From assembly GCF_003058225.1 (NCBI RefSeq), contig NZ_QBUG01000007.1:225498-289497 (forward strand): a stretch of DNA of 64,000 nt, written 5' to 3'. Made by a program: the position numbers and the translations under genes. Shown here piece after piece: positions 24,847-32,441 of this stretch. The notes beneath the pieces were generated by a model. It ran no database searches. It had not been told where the DNA came from and was given only the letters and a program-made list of their open reading frames with translations. Source of the DNA: Promicromonospora sp. AC04 (GTDB lineage Bacteria > Actinomycetota > Actinomycetes > Actinomycetales > Cellulomonadaceae). Position 1 is the first letter of the stretch. Each line of letters starts with the position of its first letter.

Positions 24847-26048
24847 GCGGCGATCCCCGCCTCGTCCGCCAGAGCGCGCAGACGCTCGTCACGTCCGCAC
24901 TCGCGGGTGGACAAGAGTCGGCGCACGAGATCGGCGGGCTCCGGGCGGCCTCGCACTTCCTGAGGTGCCGCGGAGTCGGCCTCCAGCAGACGACCCAGGG
25001 CGGCCGACGGGCGACCGGTGGACAGCAGTGCCTCAGCGAGGTCCAGGAAGTAGGCCGCTCGTCGTTCTGTGGGCATGGCGGTCACCGCATGCGGCGAGAC
25101 TGTGCGCCCGACGGCGAGAGCGTCAGCTGGTTCCCGCAACCGGACCAGCGCGGCGACCCGGTGGAAGGCGACGTTCGTCGGTCCGAACTGAGTCTCGTGC
25201 CGTTCGTTCTCGCTCACGCCCCGCGCCAGGCTGGCGGCGGCCACGTGCAGTTCCCGTGCTGTGTCGGCGTCGCCCAGGTTCGCCGCGGTGATCTGTGCCG
25301 CGAGCATAAGCATGCCTCGTAGAGGCAACGCCTCGTCCTCGACGGAGGTCAGCGGGGCCAGCCGATCGGCCATGGCAACAGCGGTAGCGATCGAACGCCG
25401 GCTCTGTCCGCAGTGCGACAACGCCCGCGCTACGGATCGGGTCGCACGGGCGAGTGCGACGTCGTCGTCCGATCGTTCCCCGACTGCCATCGCGCGGTCC
25501 GCTGCCAGCCACGCCAGCTCGTTCCGGCGGTACTTGAGCAGCATCGAGCAGGCGAGTCGATATGCCCGCACCTGAGCACGAGCGACGGCCACGGAGTCAG
25601 GTCCGTCAGTGGGTAGTTGCTGGACCGCCACGAGCAGGCCGGGTAGGTAGCGCCCCACCGTGACGAACTCCGATTCCAGCCACGCGGCTCCAAGGCGGTT
25701 CAACAGCGGCGTGACCTCGTCGAGAGACCGATGCCGGTCGGGCTCGGTCACCGAGTACCAGGCCAGCGCGTCGTGAACTCCCGCGATCTCGGCCACATCG
25801 ACCCGCAGCTCTGCCGAGCGGGACGCGCCCCCGTCGATCAGCAGCCTCGGTTCGATGCTCAGCGCGGTCGCGAGACGCTCGATCACGTCCAGGTTGTGCA
25901 AGGGCCGCTCGCCGGCCTCCACCTTCTCCAGCCAGCTCACCGACCGATCAGTCAGCGATGCCAGCTGCGGGCGCGACAACATCCGGCGCTGGCGCCAATA
26001 CCTGACCCGAGCACCAATCGGTTCCACATCGCGCTGTGCCACGCCCAC
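24843..26048 (-). CDS. XRE-family regulator with TPR-like C-terminal domain
   Basis: A 401-residue protein. Residues 10-72 form a Cro/C1-type helix-turn-helix (GARVRYWRQRRMLSRPQLAS and LTDRSVSWLEKVEAGERPLH). The remaining 320 residues are Ala/Leu/Arg-rich helical hairpins resembling tetratricopeptide repeats, as in actinomycete regulators that sense small molecules or peptides. The GTG start at 26048 faces a 700-base leader with several dyads and probably controls this operon and the excisionase side. The next gene overlaps by ATGA. Confidence 0.88.
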   Translation of the reverse strand: MGVAQRDVEPIGARVRYWRQRRMLSRPQLASLTDRSVSWLEKVEAGERPLHNLDVIERLATALSIEPRLLIDGGASRSAELRVDVAEIAGVHDALAWYSVTEPDRHRSLDEVTPLLNRLGAAWLESEFVTVGRYLPGLLVAVQQLPTDGPDSVAVARAQVRAYRLACSMLLKYRRNELAWLAADRAMAVGERSDDDVALARATRSVARALSHCGQSRRSIATAVAMADRLAPLTSVEDEALPLRGMLMLAAQITAANLGDADTARELHVAAASLARGVSENERHETQFGPTNVAFHRVAALVRLREPADALAVGRTVSPHAVTAMPTERRAAYFLDLAEALLSTGRPSAALGRLLEADSAAPQEVRGRPEPADLVRRLLSTRECGRDERLRALADEAGIAA

Positions 26049-26108
26049 ACGCTATCTGCCAGCACCCACCCACGACCACGGACAAGAGTCGCCTGGACGT
26101 GCGAGGGC

Positions 26109-26160
26109 TTCCGTTCTGGCGGGGCCGCACACCAGGGTGCGCGGCCCCGCCAGAACGGAA
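26109..26160. promoter_or_regulatory. perfect 20-bp inverted repeat in the xre leader
   Basis: TTCCGTTCTGGCGGGGCCGC (26109-26128) and its exact complement (26141-26160) flank 12 bases. It lies 60-110 bases upstream of the xre start. It could be a terminator on either strand or a large operator. Confidence 0.75.
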
Positions 26161-26219
26161 ATCAGCACCGGGTCCACTCGCGAGTTGGTGTGCGGATCTT
26201 GACCTGCGGAGACGCCCCC

Positions 26220-26251
26220 GCACACCACCGGTGTGCGGCCCGGTGGTGTGC
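26220..26251. promoter_or_regulatory. 12-bp inverted repeat in the xre leader
   Basis: GCACACCACCGG and its exact complement CCGGTGGTGTGC separated by 8 bases. It contains the ACACCAC/GTGGTGT words also found at 24275-24290. Confidence 0.65.
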
Positions 26252-26412
26252 GCAAAGCGTGCGCTCGATCGTCATCATCGACATATGAACGCATGCCCCC
26301 GCAGCCCCGGCCGAGCCACGGACGCCGGCACGCGACCGTCCCGTCAGGTTGGTGACGGCGATGGACGGAGTGGCATAGGAGGCGTGCCGTCCGGGGGCTT
26401 GAGTATGCGCGA

Positions 26413-26491
26413 GTTGGGGGACATGCGATTTCCCTGCTCAACCCTATGTCCCCCACCTCATCGGGACTCGAAACGGCCCGTTGGGGGACAT
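26413..26491. promoter_or_regulatory. three copies of a TGGGGGACAT motif
   Basis: GTTGGGGGACAT at 26413-26424 and 26480-26491 on the plus strand, and GTGGGGGACAT inverted at 26446-26456. Iteron-like spacing of about 33 bases suggests a protein-binding cluster. Confidence 0.6.
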
Positions 26492-26580
26492 CGAGTGGTA
26501 CGTCGCGGAGTACATGCCCGATGCAGAGTGGTGCGCATGGAGCCGACAAGCACTCGTGCATGCGGCACGACCCGGACACG

Positions 26581-26609
26581 CGTGGTGGTGGCAAATTGCC
26601 ACCACCACG
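26581..26609. promoter_or_regulatory. dyad operator-like site 1 upstream of the excisionase gene
   Basis: Perfect 14-bp arms CGTGGTGGTGGCAA and complement around a single central A, followed by TGACCTGC. The centre CAAATTG and the trailing bases match site 2, 99 bases to the right. Confidence 0.7.
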
Positions 26610-26680
26610 TGACCTGCGCGTCCTCGCAGACGACAACCTTCCCACTGGTGAGCACGGCCGAGAGGACAAACGGGACGATT

Positions 26681-26707
26681 ATGGTTCGGCCAAATTGGCA
26701 CGACCAT
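26681..26707. promoter_or_regulatory. dyad operator-like site 2 upstream of the excisionase gene
   Basis: ATGGT-N3-GCCAA-A-TTGGC-N3-ACCAT, symmetric over 27 bases, followed by ACGACCTGC. Related to site 1. It ends 42 bases before the excisionase ATG. Confidence 0.7.
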
Positions 26708-26749
26708 ACGACCTGCACAAACGCTCCGGCGCCAGCCAGGTGAACCGCT

Positions 26750-26998
26750 ATGGACACGTCACCTCGGTGCAACATCCAAGCCGCTGGCCGCCTGGGCGGT
26801 GGCCGTCGTCTCGTGCCGCTCTCGGTGGCGGCGGAGACGTTCTGCGTGTCCGTCAAGACGATCCGGCGGCGGATCGCGGACGGCACCGTGACCGGTTATC
26901 GGATCGGGCGCTTGATCCGTGTCGACCTCGACGAGATGCATGAGTCCTTTGCCGTGCCGGTCCCCAACGCCAGGGGCCGTGCCGCAGGGCGGAACTAG
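26750..26998 (+). CDS. excisionase-like helix-turn-helix protein
   Basis: An 82-residue protein. The core LVPLSVAAETFCVSVKTIRR followed by RIADGTVTGYRIGRLIRVDL is the winged-helix helix-turn-helix of the excisionase/MerR-like family (SinI/Xis type) that directs recombinase-mediated excision. The ATG is preceded by AGGTGA 8 bases away. It lies 430 bases from the integrase gene on the opposite strand, with the usual xis role in bending attachment DNA inferred from family and place. Confidence 0.85.
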   Translation: MDTSPRCNIQAAGRLGGGRRLVPLSVAAETFCVSVKTIRRRIADGTVTGYRIGRLIRVDLDEMHESFAVPVPNARGRAAGRN

Positions 26999-27042
26999 CG
27001 TGTCGCGTCGACCGATATATTGGAGCGTCTAGAGTCGCCGTT

Positions 27043-27351
27043 GTGAGCGCGAAGCTGACCCACGGGGCATCAGGCGCGCTGCGGCGTTTCGCCGGTTGGG
27101 TTGCTCGCGGGTCGGTTGGGCATCCGCTCCTCGATGGGATCGACTATTGGGACGACCTGCGCGACTCCCCGAGCCAGATGGAGACCCTGTTCGCGATCTT
27201 CGCCAACGTCCTAGAACTCGACGACGAAGGCGAGCCGGTGAACGAGAAGTACGCCGAGCGGCGAGCAGCGGTATGGCTCTACCAGTACTGCACTGGGAGC
27301 CTGCCGCCGGGCGAGCCTGAGCTTGAGAGTTGGGAAGTCGCGCTCTACTGA
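27043..27351 (+). CDS. hypothetical protein of the integrative element
   Basis: A 102-residue acidic soluble protein, starting at a GTG with no strong ribosome site. Protein-like composition (LDGIDYWDDLRDSPSQMETL, then FAIFANVLELDDEGEPVNEK) and a position between xis and int support a real gene. It ends just before a bidirectional terminator. No family recognised. Confidence 0.6.
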   Translation: MSAKLTHGASGALRRFAGWVARGSVGHPLLDGIDYWDDLRDSPSQMETLFAIFANVLELDDEGEPVNEKYAERRAAVWLYQYCTGSLPPGEPELESWEVALY

Positions 27352-27371
27352 CTGTGCGGCACAGCGGGATC

Positions 27372-27401
27372 GGGCGGCGGTCCACTGTGGGACCGCCGCC
27401 C
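27372..27401. terminator. bidirectional terminator between the hypothetical gene and int
   Basis: A perfect 12-bp stem, GGGCGGCGGTCC and complement around 6 bases. It lies between two convergent genes and includes one GTGGGAC word. Confidence 0.8.
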
Positions 27402-27425
27402 AGCTCCGTCAGACGTTGTTGCAGT

Positions 27426-28622
27426 TCATGCCGCACTTCCGCGTGCCGGGCGTGGGACCGCACGCTTCTCGCCGTCAGACCCGGAGCTGGTGCCGCCCGG
27501 CGCGGGCAGCACCACGAGCCCGTCCAACGCCCCGGCGATGCGCGCGTCGGCGCCCTGGACCACCGTCTGGTACCGCATCGCGGCGTTCGGCGTCGTGTGG
27601 CCCAACCGGGCCATGAGTTCAGCGATGGTCGCACCGGTACCAGCAGCGAGCGTGGCCGCCGTCGTGCGCAGGTCGTGCAACCGCAGATCCGGCCGGCCGA
27701 TCGCCTTGCGCGCCTTGTTCCACGCCTCCCAGAACGTCGACTGCGAGATCGGCGTCCCCACCGTCGAGGGGAACACGAGCCCGTCGGGGCCGGGCTGCGC
27801 GCCGTCGTCGAGCTGTTCCTGGAGGGCGGAGGCCACCGCAGGCGGCAGAGCCACCACACGGCGCGCAGCGGCGGTCTTCACGTCGCGCACCACCTTGCCC
27901 CGCCCGCGAAGATTCTGGACCTGGCTGTGCACGCTCACCGTCCCGTGGGCCACGTCCACGTCCCGACGCCGCAGGTTCCGCAGTTCGCCGGACCGCAGCC
28001 CACTCCAGGCCGCGACCAGCACCATCGCCCGGTACCGCTGAGGCAGGTGCTCCAGCAGGGCAGCGACCTCCGCCGGCGACGCCACAGCCTTCGCCGATAC
28101 GCGCGGCGCGTTCGACGCACCGCGCACAGTGCACGGGCTGCGGTCCAGCAGACCATCCCGCACAGCGGCATTGAAGATCAACGACAGGAACCCATACACG
28201 CGGGCTGCCATCGTCGGGCCCGTGGAGCCGCGAACGTCGGTCAGCCACGCCATGACCTCCATCGAGGTCACCGACCGCAGCCCGGCCGCACCGATTGGCT
28301 TGTCCGTGATGAAGCGTTCCCGGTAGCGGTCGTACTCCTCCCGGCTGCGCGGCGACAGGTGCCGCAGGGCGAGGTTCTGCTCCGCGTACTTGTCCACCGT
28401 GATCGACACGGCAGCGGTTCGCCATCCCGGGGGCGTCCACTCACCGCGAGCGATCAGACCCTCTTCCCGGGACAACCACGCCTCGGCGTCGACCTTCGCG
28501 CTGAACGTCAGCGAGTGCTTCACTGTGTCCGGCCCGACGTACCGGGCACGGAACCCCGTCGTCTTGCCGGTCCGAGCGTTCTTGCGACGCTCGACCATCC
28601 CGAAACCGCGCTTCTCTGTCAT
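27426..28622 (-). CDS. int: tyrosine recombinase (phage-type integrase)
   Basis: A 398-residue integrase that recombines the element with the tRNA-Val attachment site. Start ATG 28622 with GGGAGG 7 bases upstream; a longer open frame runs through the tRNA genes and is not used. Domains: AP2-like arm-binding segment at the N-terminus (GFRARYVGPDTVKHSLTF), SAM-like core-binding domain (about 70-165), and the catalytic domain with WSGLRSGELRNLR (Arg I), HDLRTTAATLAAGTG (HxxR box II), LGHTTPNAAMRYQ (LGH and the catalytic Tyr). All catalytic residues visible, so probably active. Downstream of, and on the same strand as, tRNA-Val. Confidence 0.95.
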   Translation of the reverse strand: MTEKRGFGMVERRKNARTGKTTGFRARYVGPDTVKHSLTFSAKVDAEAWLSREEGLIARGEWTPPGWRTAAVSITVDKYAEQNLALRHLSPRSREEYDRYRERFITDKPIGAAGLRSVTSMEVMAWLTDVRGSTGPTMAARVYGFLSLIFNAAVRDGLLDRSPCTVRGASNAPRVSAKAVASPAEVAALLEHLPQRYRAMVLVAAWSGLRSGELRNLRRRDVDVAHGTVSVHSQVQNLRGRGKVVRDVKTAAARRVVALPPAVASALQEQLDDGAQPGPDGLVFPSTVGTPISQSTFWEAWNKARKAIGRPDLRLHDLRTTAATLAAGTGATIAELMARLGHTTPNAAMRYQTVVQGADARIAGALDGLVVLPAPGGTSSGSDGEKRAVPRPARGSAA

Positions 28623-28664
28623 GGCACTACCTCCCACAGTCAGGTGTTCTGCGAACACCGGCCT

Positions 28665-28685
28665 GTGGGACCGCTGTGGGACCGC
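28665..28685 (+). promoter_or_regulatory. putative integrase arm-type sites, right pair
   Basis: GTGGGACCGC at 28665-28674 and again at 28676-28685, 11 bases apart, about 105 bases inside the right core. They also lie just upstream of int, so integrase could repress its own gene. Confidence 0.65.
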
Positions 28686-28744
28686 AGGAGTCCCAAACGG
28701 GCTCCTCATGTCCACACCAGTCCACCAGCACCAGACATGCAAGA

Positions 28745-28780
28745 GGCCCTCTGGCCTGCGTTTCCGCTGGCCAGAGGGCC
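28745..28780 (-). terminator. terminator carried by the element downstream of tRNA-Val
   Basis: GGCCCTCTGGCC pairs with GGCCAGAGGGCC around TGCGTTTCCGCT; on the minus strand the inner part can form GCG-GAAA-CGC. It replaces the original tRNA terminator at 15515-15542. Confidence 0.85.
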
Positions 28781-28790
28781 TTGTCTTGCT

Positions 28791-28813
28791 GGTGGGCGAT
28801 ACTGGGATCGAAC
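28791..28813. repeat. right attachment site inside tRNA-Val(GAC)
   Basis: 23 bases identical to 15546-15568, covering the 3' CC(A) start, discriminator, acceptor 3' strand and T-arm of tRNA-Val on the minus strand. Confidence 0.9.
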
Positions 28814-28864
28814 CAGTGACCTCTTCCGTGTCAGGGAAGCGCGCTACCGCTGCGCCAATCGCCC
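28793..28864 (-). tRNA. tRNA-Val(GAC)
   Basis: A 72-base cloverleaf from 5' GGGCGATTGGCGCAGCGG to ATCGCCCA 3'. Acceptor GGGCGAT pairs with ATCGCCC. The anticodon loop CTGACAC sits between CTTCC and GGAAG, giving GAC. GGTTCGATCC T-loop present. CC of the CCA end is encoded. Integration target of the element. Confidence 0.97.
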
Positions 28865-28865
28865 G

Positions 28866-28936
28866 AGGTGGGTACGGGATTCGAACCCGTGTGTACGGCT
28901 TTGCAGGCCGCTGCCTCGCCTCTCGGCCAACCCACC
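28866..28936 (-). tRNA. tRNA-Cys(GCA)
   Basis: A 71-base cloverleaf starting GGTGGGTTGGCCGAG. The anticodon loop CTGCAAA gives GCA, and the T-loop is GGTTCGAATCC. It follows tRNA-Val with almost no spacer. Confidence 0.97.
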
Positions 28937-28960
28937 GTGCTCCCCACCAAAGCGGGTTCG

Positions 28961-29032
28961 AGCGGATGACGGGACTTGAACCCGCGACCCTCACCTTGGC
29001 AAGGTGATGCTCTACCACTGAGCTACATCCGC
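28961..29032 (-). tRNA. tRNA-Gly(GCC)
   Basis: A 72-base cloverleaf starting GCGGATGTAGCTCAGTGG. The anticodon loop TTGCCAA gives GCC, and the T-loop is GGTTCAAGTCC. First gene of the Gly-Cys-Val transcript on the minus strand. Confidence 0.97.
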
Positions 29033-29213
29033 GTTGCAACCATCGTGAACCCCTTCGGGCCCCCGTGGTGACGCTCCGGAAGAGTAGTTCACAAACGGCG
29101 TGCCGGTCCAATCGAAATGGCCGTGCCACCTGCGACGCGCCCCGCGGCCCTGCGCAGAACCCCCGCAAGCCCCGAGCACCCCCCGAGTGGGCCCCGAATG
29201 GGCCCCGAGCAGA

Positions 29214-29257
29214 GCGCGGGCGGTGCCGCCGGAAACGTCTGGCGACACCGCCCGCGC
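29214..29257 (-). terminator. terminator after the S1 protease gene
   Basis: GCGCGGGCGGTGCCGCC pairs, with one mismatch, with GGCGACACCGCCCGCGC around 10 bases. It lies 45 bases past the protease stop. Bases 29033-29213 hold a short run of CCCCGA repeats. Confidence 0.8.
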
Positions 29258-29301
29258 AGGTCAGAGGCGGGTCTCCGCCAGCGGACGGAGACGGTGCCCC
29301 G

Positions 29302-30183
29302 TCAGTAGATGGACACGCCGTACGCGCTGAGCGCCTCGGTGACGGGCTGGAAGAACGTGGTGCCGCCGGAGGAGCAGTTGCCGCTGCCGCCGGAGGTGAT
29401 GCCGAGGGCGATCGACCCGCTGTAGAGCGCGCCGCCGGAGTCGCCCGGCTCGGCGCAGACGTTGGTCTGGATCATGCCGCGCACGGTGCCGCTGCCCTGG
29501 TAGCGGACAGTGACGTTGAGCGCCGTGACGGTGCCGGAGTGCACGCCGGTGGTCGAGCCGTCCCGGGTCACGCTCTGGCCCACGTAGGCGTTGCCGGCGG
29601 TGTAGCCGCCGGGGTGGCTCAGCGAGGTGTTGTCGTACCGGACGAGCGCGTAGTCGTTGCCCGGGAAGCTGGAGCCCACAGTGGGGCCGATCAGGGTGGA
29701 CTGCGCCGAGTTGGTGTACCAGGTGGGGGCGACGTCGCCGCAGTGCCCAGCAGTGATGAAGTAGTACGTGCCACCGCTTTGGACGTTAAAGCCGAGCGAG
29801 CAGCGGTACCCCGAGCCGTAGATGGCATCGCCGGACCCCAGCAGCGGCTTGAAGACGCCAGCGGCGCGCTTGATGGTGAGGTCGTCCGCGTCGGCGCCGG
29901 CCGCCTTGCGGACCTTGTTCAGCTCGGCCGCGGTGACGGTGGAGTCCGCGGTGACGACCACCTTGCCGGTGGCGGAGTCCGTGTACCAGGCGACGCCTTC
30001 GACGTCCGACTTGCCGACGGCGGCGTGCACCGCGGCGAGCTCGGCGACGGTCGGCTTGTCGGGGGCGGCCGACGCCGTCGGCCCGGCCAGTACGGACGTC
30101 GCGAGCCCGAGTCCCGCCACGAGTGCGATCAGACGGGTCCGCTTGGCGGAGATGGGGCGGAGCGTGGTGCGAATGAACCTCAT
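29302..30183 (-). CDS. secreted S1-family serine protease, streptogrisin-like
   Basis: A 293-residue preproprotease with ATG at 30183 and GGAGG 5 bases upstream. Residues 1-40 are a signal peptide ending near ASA. A propeptide of about 65 residues follows ([20 protein letters not shown], typical of alpha-lytic-type pro regions). The mature chymotrypsin-fold domain starts near [15 protein letters not shown]. The catalytic triad is visible: [14 protein letters not shown] and [12 protein letters not shown]. It has Cys pairs for disulfides. A paralogue lies at 34859-35746. Confidence 0.95.
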   Translation of the reverse strand: MRFIRTTLRPISAKRTRLIALVAGLGLATSVLAGPTASAAPDKPTVAELAAVHAAVGKSDVEGVAWYTDSATGKVVVTADSTVTAAELNKVRKAAGADADDLTIKRAAGVFKPLLGSGDAIYGSGYRCSLGFNVQSGGTYYFITAGHCGDVAPTWYTNSAQSTLIGPTVGSSFPGNDYALVRYDNTSLSHPGGYTAGNAYVGQSVTRDGSTTGVHSGTVTALNVTVRYQGSGTVRGMIQTNVCAEPGDSGGALYSGSIALGITSGGSGNCSSGGTTFFQPVTEALSAYGVSIY

Positions 30184-30455
30184 TGCATCCTCCAGGAGTG
30201 AGGGGCCTGCTGGCGGCAGGCCCTGCTCGGCAAGGACGGGTCGCCGTCGCCTGCCGTCTCGCTGGCGGAGAGTATTGCCCTTCCCCAATTCACCCCACAA
30301 GACCTCGAATCAGAAGTAACCGTCTGGAAACGAAGTCGGCGCGGTTCAAGTCGTTTCACCCAGCACCGTTCGCACACCAACGGGTGAAAGCACCTTCGAT
30401 ATGCCTACTTTCATCCCATATTCATCATCGAGCCAGCCGGGTTATGTTCTGCGGT

Positions 30456-30854
30456 ATGAGTGCGACCGACATCATCCCCGCCCACCTCATCCACCTCCTC
30501 GAGGAGCCGAACTACGCGTTCCTCGGCACGATCCGCCCGGACGACACGGTCCAGGTGAACCCGATGTGGTTCGACTTCGACGGCGAGACGCTGCGCTTCA
30601 CGCACACCACGTACCGCGCCAAGTACCGCAACCTGCAGCACAACCCGTCGATGAGCCTCGCGATCCTCAACGGCGACAACGCCTTCAACTACATCGAGGT
30701 CCGCGGGAAGCTGATCGAGGTGGTCCCGGACCCGACCGGCGAGTTCTACGTCCACCTGGGCAAGCGGTACGGCAACCCCGACCAGCAGGCACCGAAGGAC
30801 AGCGCCGATCGCGTGATCCTGGTGATGAGCATCGAGCACTACACGACGCAGTAG
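30456..30854 (+). CDS. pyridoxamine 5'-phosphate oxidase-family (PPOX) flavin/F420 protein
   Basis: A 132-residue split beta-barrel protein of the PPOX class. NYAFLGTIRPDDTVQVNPMW and RFTHTTYRAKYRNLQHNPSM are the conserved barrel blocks. These match the small F420- or FMN-dependent oxidoreductases abundant in actinobacteria. Cofactor cannot be fixed from sequence. The ATG at 30456 is chosen as the family start; another ATG lies four codons upstream. A decayed copy of the same gene lies at 35868-36103. Confidence 0.9.
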   Translation: MSATDIIPAHLIHLLEEPNYAFLGTIRPDDTVQVNPMWFDFDGETLRFTHTTYRAKYRNLQHNPSMSLAILNGDNAFNYIEVRGKLIEVVPDPTGEFYVHLGKRYGNPDQQAPKDSADRVILVMSIEHYTTQ

Positions 30855-30973
30855 CCTCCACCGGCTCTCGGCCCGGGCGGGCCACACGACGACGGCCCCG
30901 CCCGGCCGATGAGTTTCCGCATCGCGTCCGGTCCCCATTGGCACGGCAGAACCCCGAACCCGAGGAGAGACCG

Positions 30974-31540
30974 ATGGCAAACCTGATGGTGGACTTCATC
31001 ATCTCGCTCGACGGCTACGCGGCGGCGGACGGCTGGCCCGGCTTCTGGGGCTTGGAAGGGCCCGAGTACCTGGCCTTCCTCGGCGAGGACGGCGAGAACC
31101 AGCACACCACGCTCATGGGCGCGACGACGTACCGCGTCATGTCCGGGTTCGCCGCGGACACATCCGATGACCCCATGGCCGCCATGCCCAAGGTGGTGTT
31201 CTCCTCCACCCTGAGGGCCCCGCTCTCGTGGGCCAACACCGAGCTGGTCGACGGCGACGCCGTCGAGTTCGTCCGGGACCTCAAGCAGAGCTCCCCGCGC
31301 CCCCTGCGCACCATCGGCAGCCTCAGCCTCTGCCGGTCGCTGCTGCGCGCCGGCCTGGTGGACCGGTTCCGGGTGGTCGTCTTCCCGGTCATCACAGGCG
31401 CCACCGGGAGGGAACGCATCTTCGACGAGTATCCGGACGTCGCCCTCGACCTGGTCGAGAGCCGCACGTTCGACGGCCGCCTCCAGCTGCTCGAGTACCT
31501 CCCCACGGTGCTCGACGGGCCGCCCGGAGCCGTCGGCTGA
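30974..31540 (+). CDS. dihydrofolate reductase-like protein (RibD C-terminal family)
   Basis: A 188-residue protein of the RibD_C/YyaP family. LMVDFIISLDGYAAADGWPG is the N-terminal strand-loop, TTLMGATTYRVM the GxxT-Y block, KVVFSSTL and GSLSLCRSLLRAGLVDRFRV the later NADPH-site strands. ATG at 30974 with GAGGAGAGACC just upstream. Actual substrate unknown; these are rarely true DHFRs. Two more members occur at 54031 and 60332. Confidence 0.9.
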   Translation: MANLMVDFIISLDGYAAADGWPGFWGLEGPEYLAFLGEDGENQHTTLMGATTYRVMSGFAADTSDDPMAAMPKVVFSSTLRAPLSWANTELVDGDAVEFVRDLKQSSPRPLRTIGSLSLCRSLLRAGLVDRFRVVVFPVITGATGRERIFDEYPDVALDLVESRTFDGRLQLLEYLPTVLDGPPGAVG

Positions 31541-31599
31541 GCGCCGGAACGGCGAAGAACCCCGGTGCGCGGCTACGAACCACGAGCGGAAGGAACCCC

Positions 31600-32439
31600 A
31601 TGCTGACGCAGGTCGCGGAGGGTGTGCTGATCCACCAGAGCCCGCTGCTCCAGAACAACACTGTTGTCGTGCAAGGCCGGGCCGGTGTGCTGCTCATCGA
31701 CGCCGGGATACAAGGCTCCGAGATGGCCTGCCTCGCGAACGACCTTCGCGAGCTGGGCCGGCCCGTCGTGGCAGGCTTCTCGACGCATCCTGACTGGGAT
31801 CACGTGCTCTGGCACGCCGAGCTCGGCGAGGCGCCTCGTTACGGCACGGCCCGCTGCGCGGCCATCATGCGAGACCTGCGGTCGAACGCGGGCTGGAAGG
31901 CCCGCGTCGCGGAGATGTTGCCGCCCGAGATCGCCGACGAGGTACCGCTGGACCTGTTCGGCCTCATCACCGGCCTACCCGCCGGAACCACGCGGATTCC
32001 CTGGGACGGCCCGGACGTCCGGATCATCGAGCATCCGGCGCACTCCCCGGGCCATGCGGCGCTGTTCGTCGAGGAAAGCTGCGTTCTCGCCGCCGGCGAC
32101 ATGCTGTCCGACGTCTTCGTCCCGATGCTCGACGACTTCGGCGGCACCAACGACCCGGTCGAGGAGTACCTCGTCGGGCTACGGCTGCTCGAGAGCGTGG
32201 CGGACGACGTCGACGTGCTCGTACCCGGTCACGGCTCCGCCGCTGACGGAGCCGACCGGGTACGCGCACGGATCGAGCTGGACCGCGCGTACGTGCACGC
32301 TCTGCGTGACGGACGCGCGCCCGACGACCCGCGGATCGGCCCGTCGGCCAAGCCCGGCTGGGAGTGGGTCAGCGACATTCACGACGGGCAGGCCCAGAGC
32401 CTCGCCCGAAGGAGAGAGCGCGACGGGACGCCGGGCTAG
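31600..32439 (+). CDS. MBL-fold metallo-hydrolase
   Basis: A 279-residue metallo-beta-lactamase-fold protein. The first metal motif reads THPDWDHVLWH where HxHxDH is expected, so the second His is replaced by Asp. HPAHSPGHAALFVEES and VLAAGDMLSD are the later metal and bridging-Asp blocks, and VPGHGS the last His. ATG at 31600 preceded by GAAGGAA. Probably hydrolyses an ester or thioester; the target is unknown. The variant motif may change metal content. Confidence 0.88.
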   Translation: MLTQVAEGVLIHQSPLLQNNTVVVQGRAGVLLIDAGIQGSEMACLANDLRELGRPVVAGFSTHPDWDHVLWHAELGEAPRYGTARCAAIMRDLRSNAGWKARVAEMLPPEIADEVPLDLFGLITGLPAGTTRIPWDGPDVRIIEHPAHSPGHAALFVEESCVLAAGDMLSDVFVPMLDDFGGTNDPVEEYLVGLRLLESVADDVDVLVPGHGSAADGADRVRARIELDRAYVHALRDGRAPDDPRIGPSAKPGWEWVSDIHDGQAQSLARRRERDGTPG

Positions 32440-32441
32440 CA

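Larger units (their letters stand above)
15546..28813. mobile_element. integrated element (about 13.3 kb) at tRNA-Val(GAC) with putative defence cargo
   Basis: The limits are set by a 23-bp direct repeat: bases 15546-15568 are identical to 28791-28813, which is the 3' end of the tRNA-Val(GAC) gene. A tyrosine recombinase gene lies just inside the right end, an excisionase-like gene nearby, and paired GTGGGAC motifs lie inside both ends. Cargo from the left: OLD-like nuclease, GHKL/STAS-like protein, lipoprotein, SIR2 protein, HAD, flavoprotein, XRE/TPR regulator. I see no relaxase, FtsK-like translocase, replication initiator, portal, terminase or capsid gene, so transfer would need a helper or the element is a defective or minimal integrative element. 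The tRNA gene remains intact at the right end. Confidence 0.9.

Noticed and set aside
28623-29168. N-terminal extension of the integrase
   Set aside because: The open frame runs through three tRNA genes; the ATG at 28622 has GGGAGG and gives a normal integrase length.
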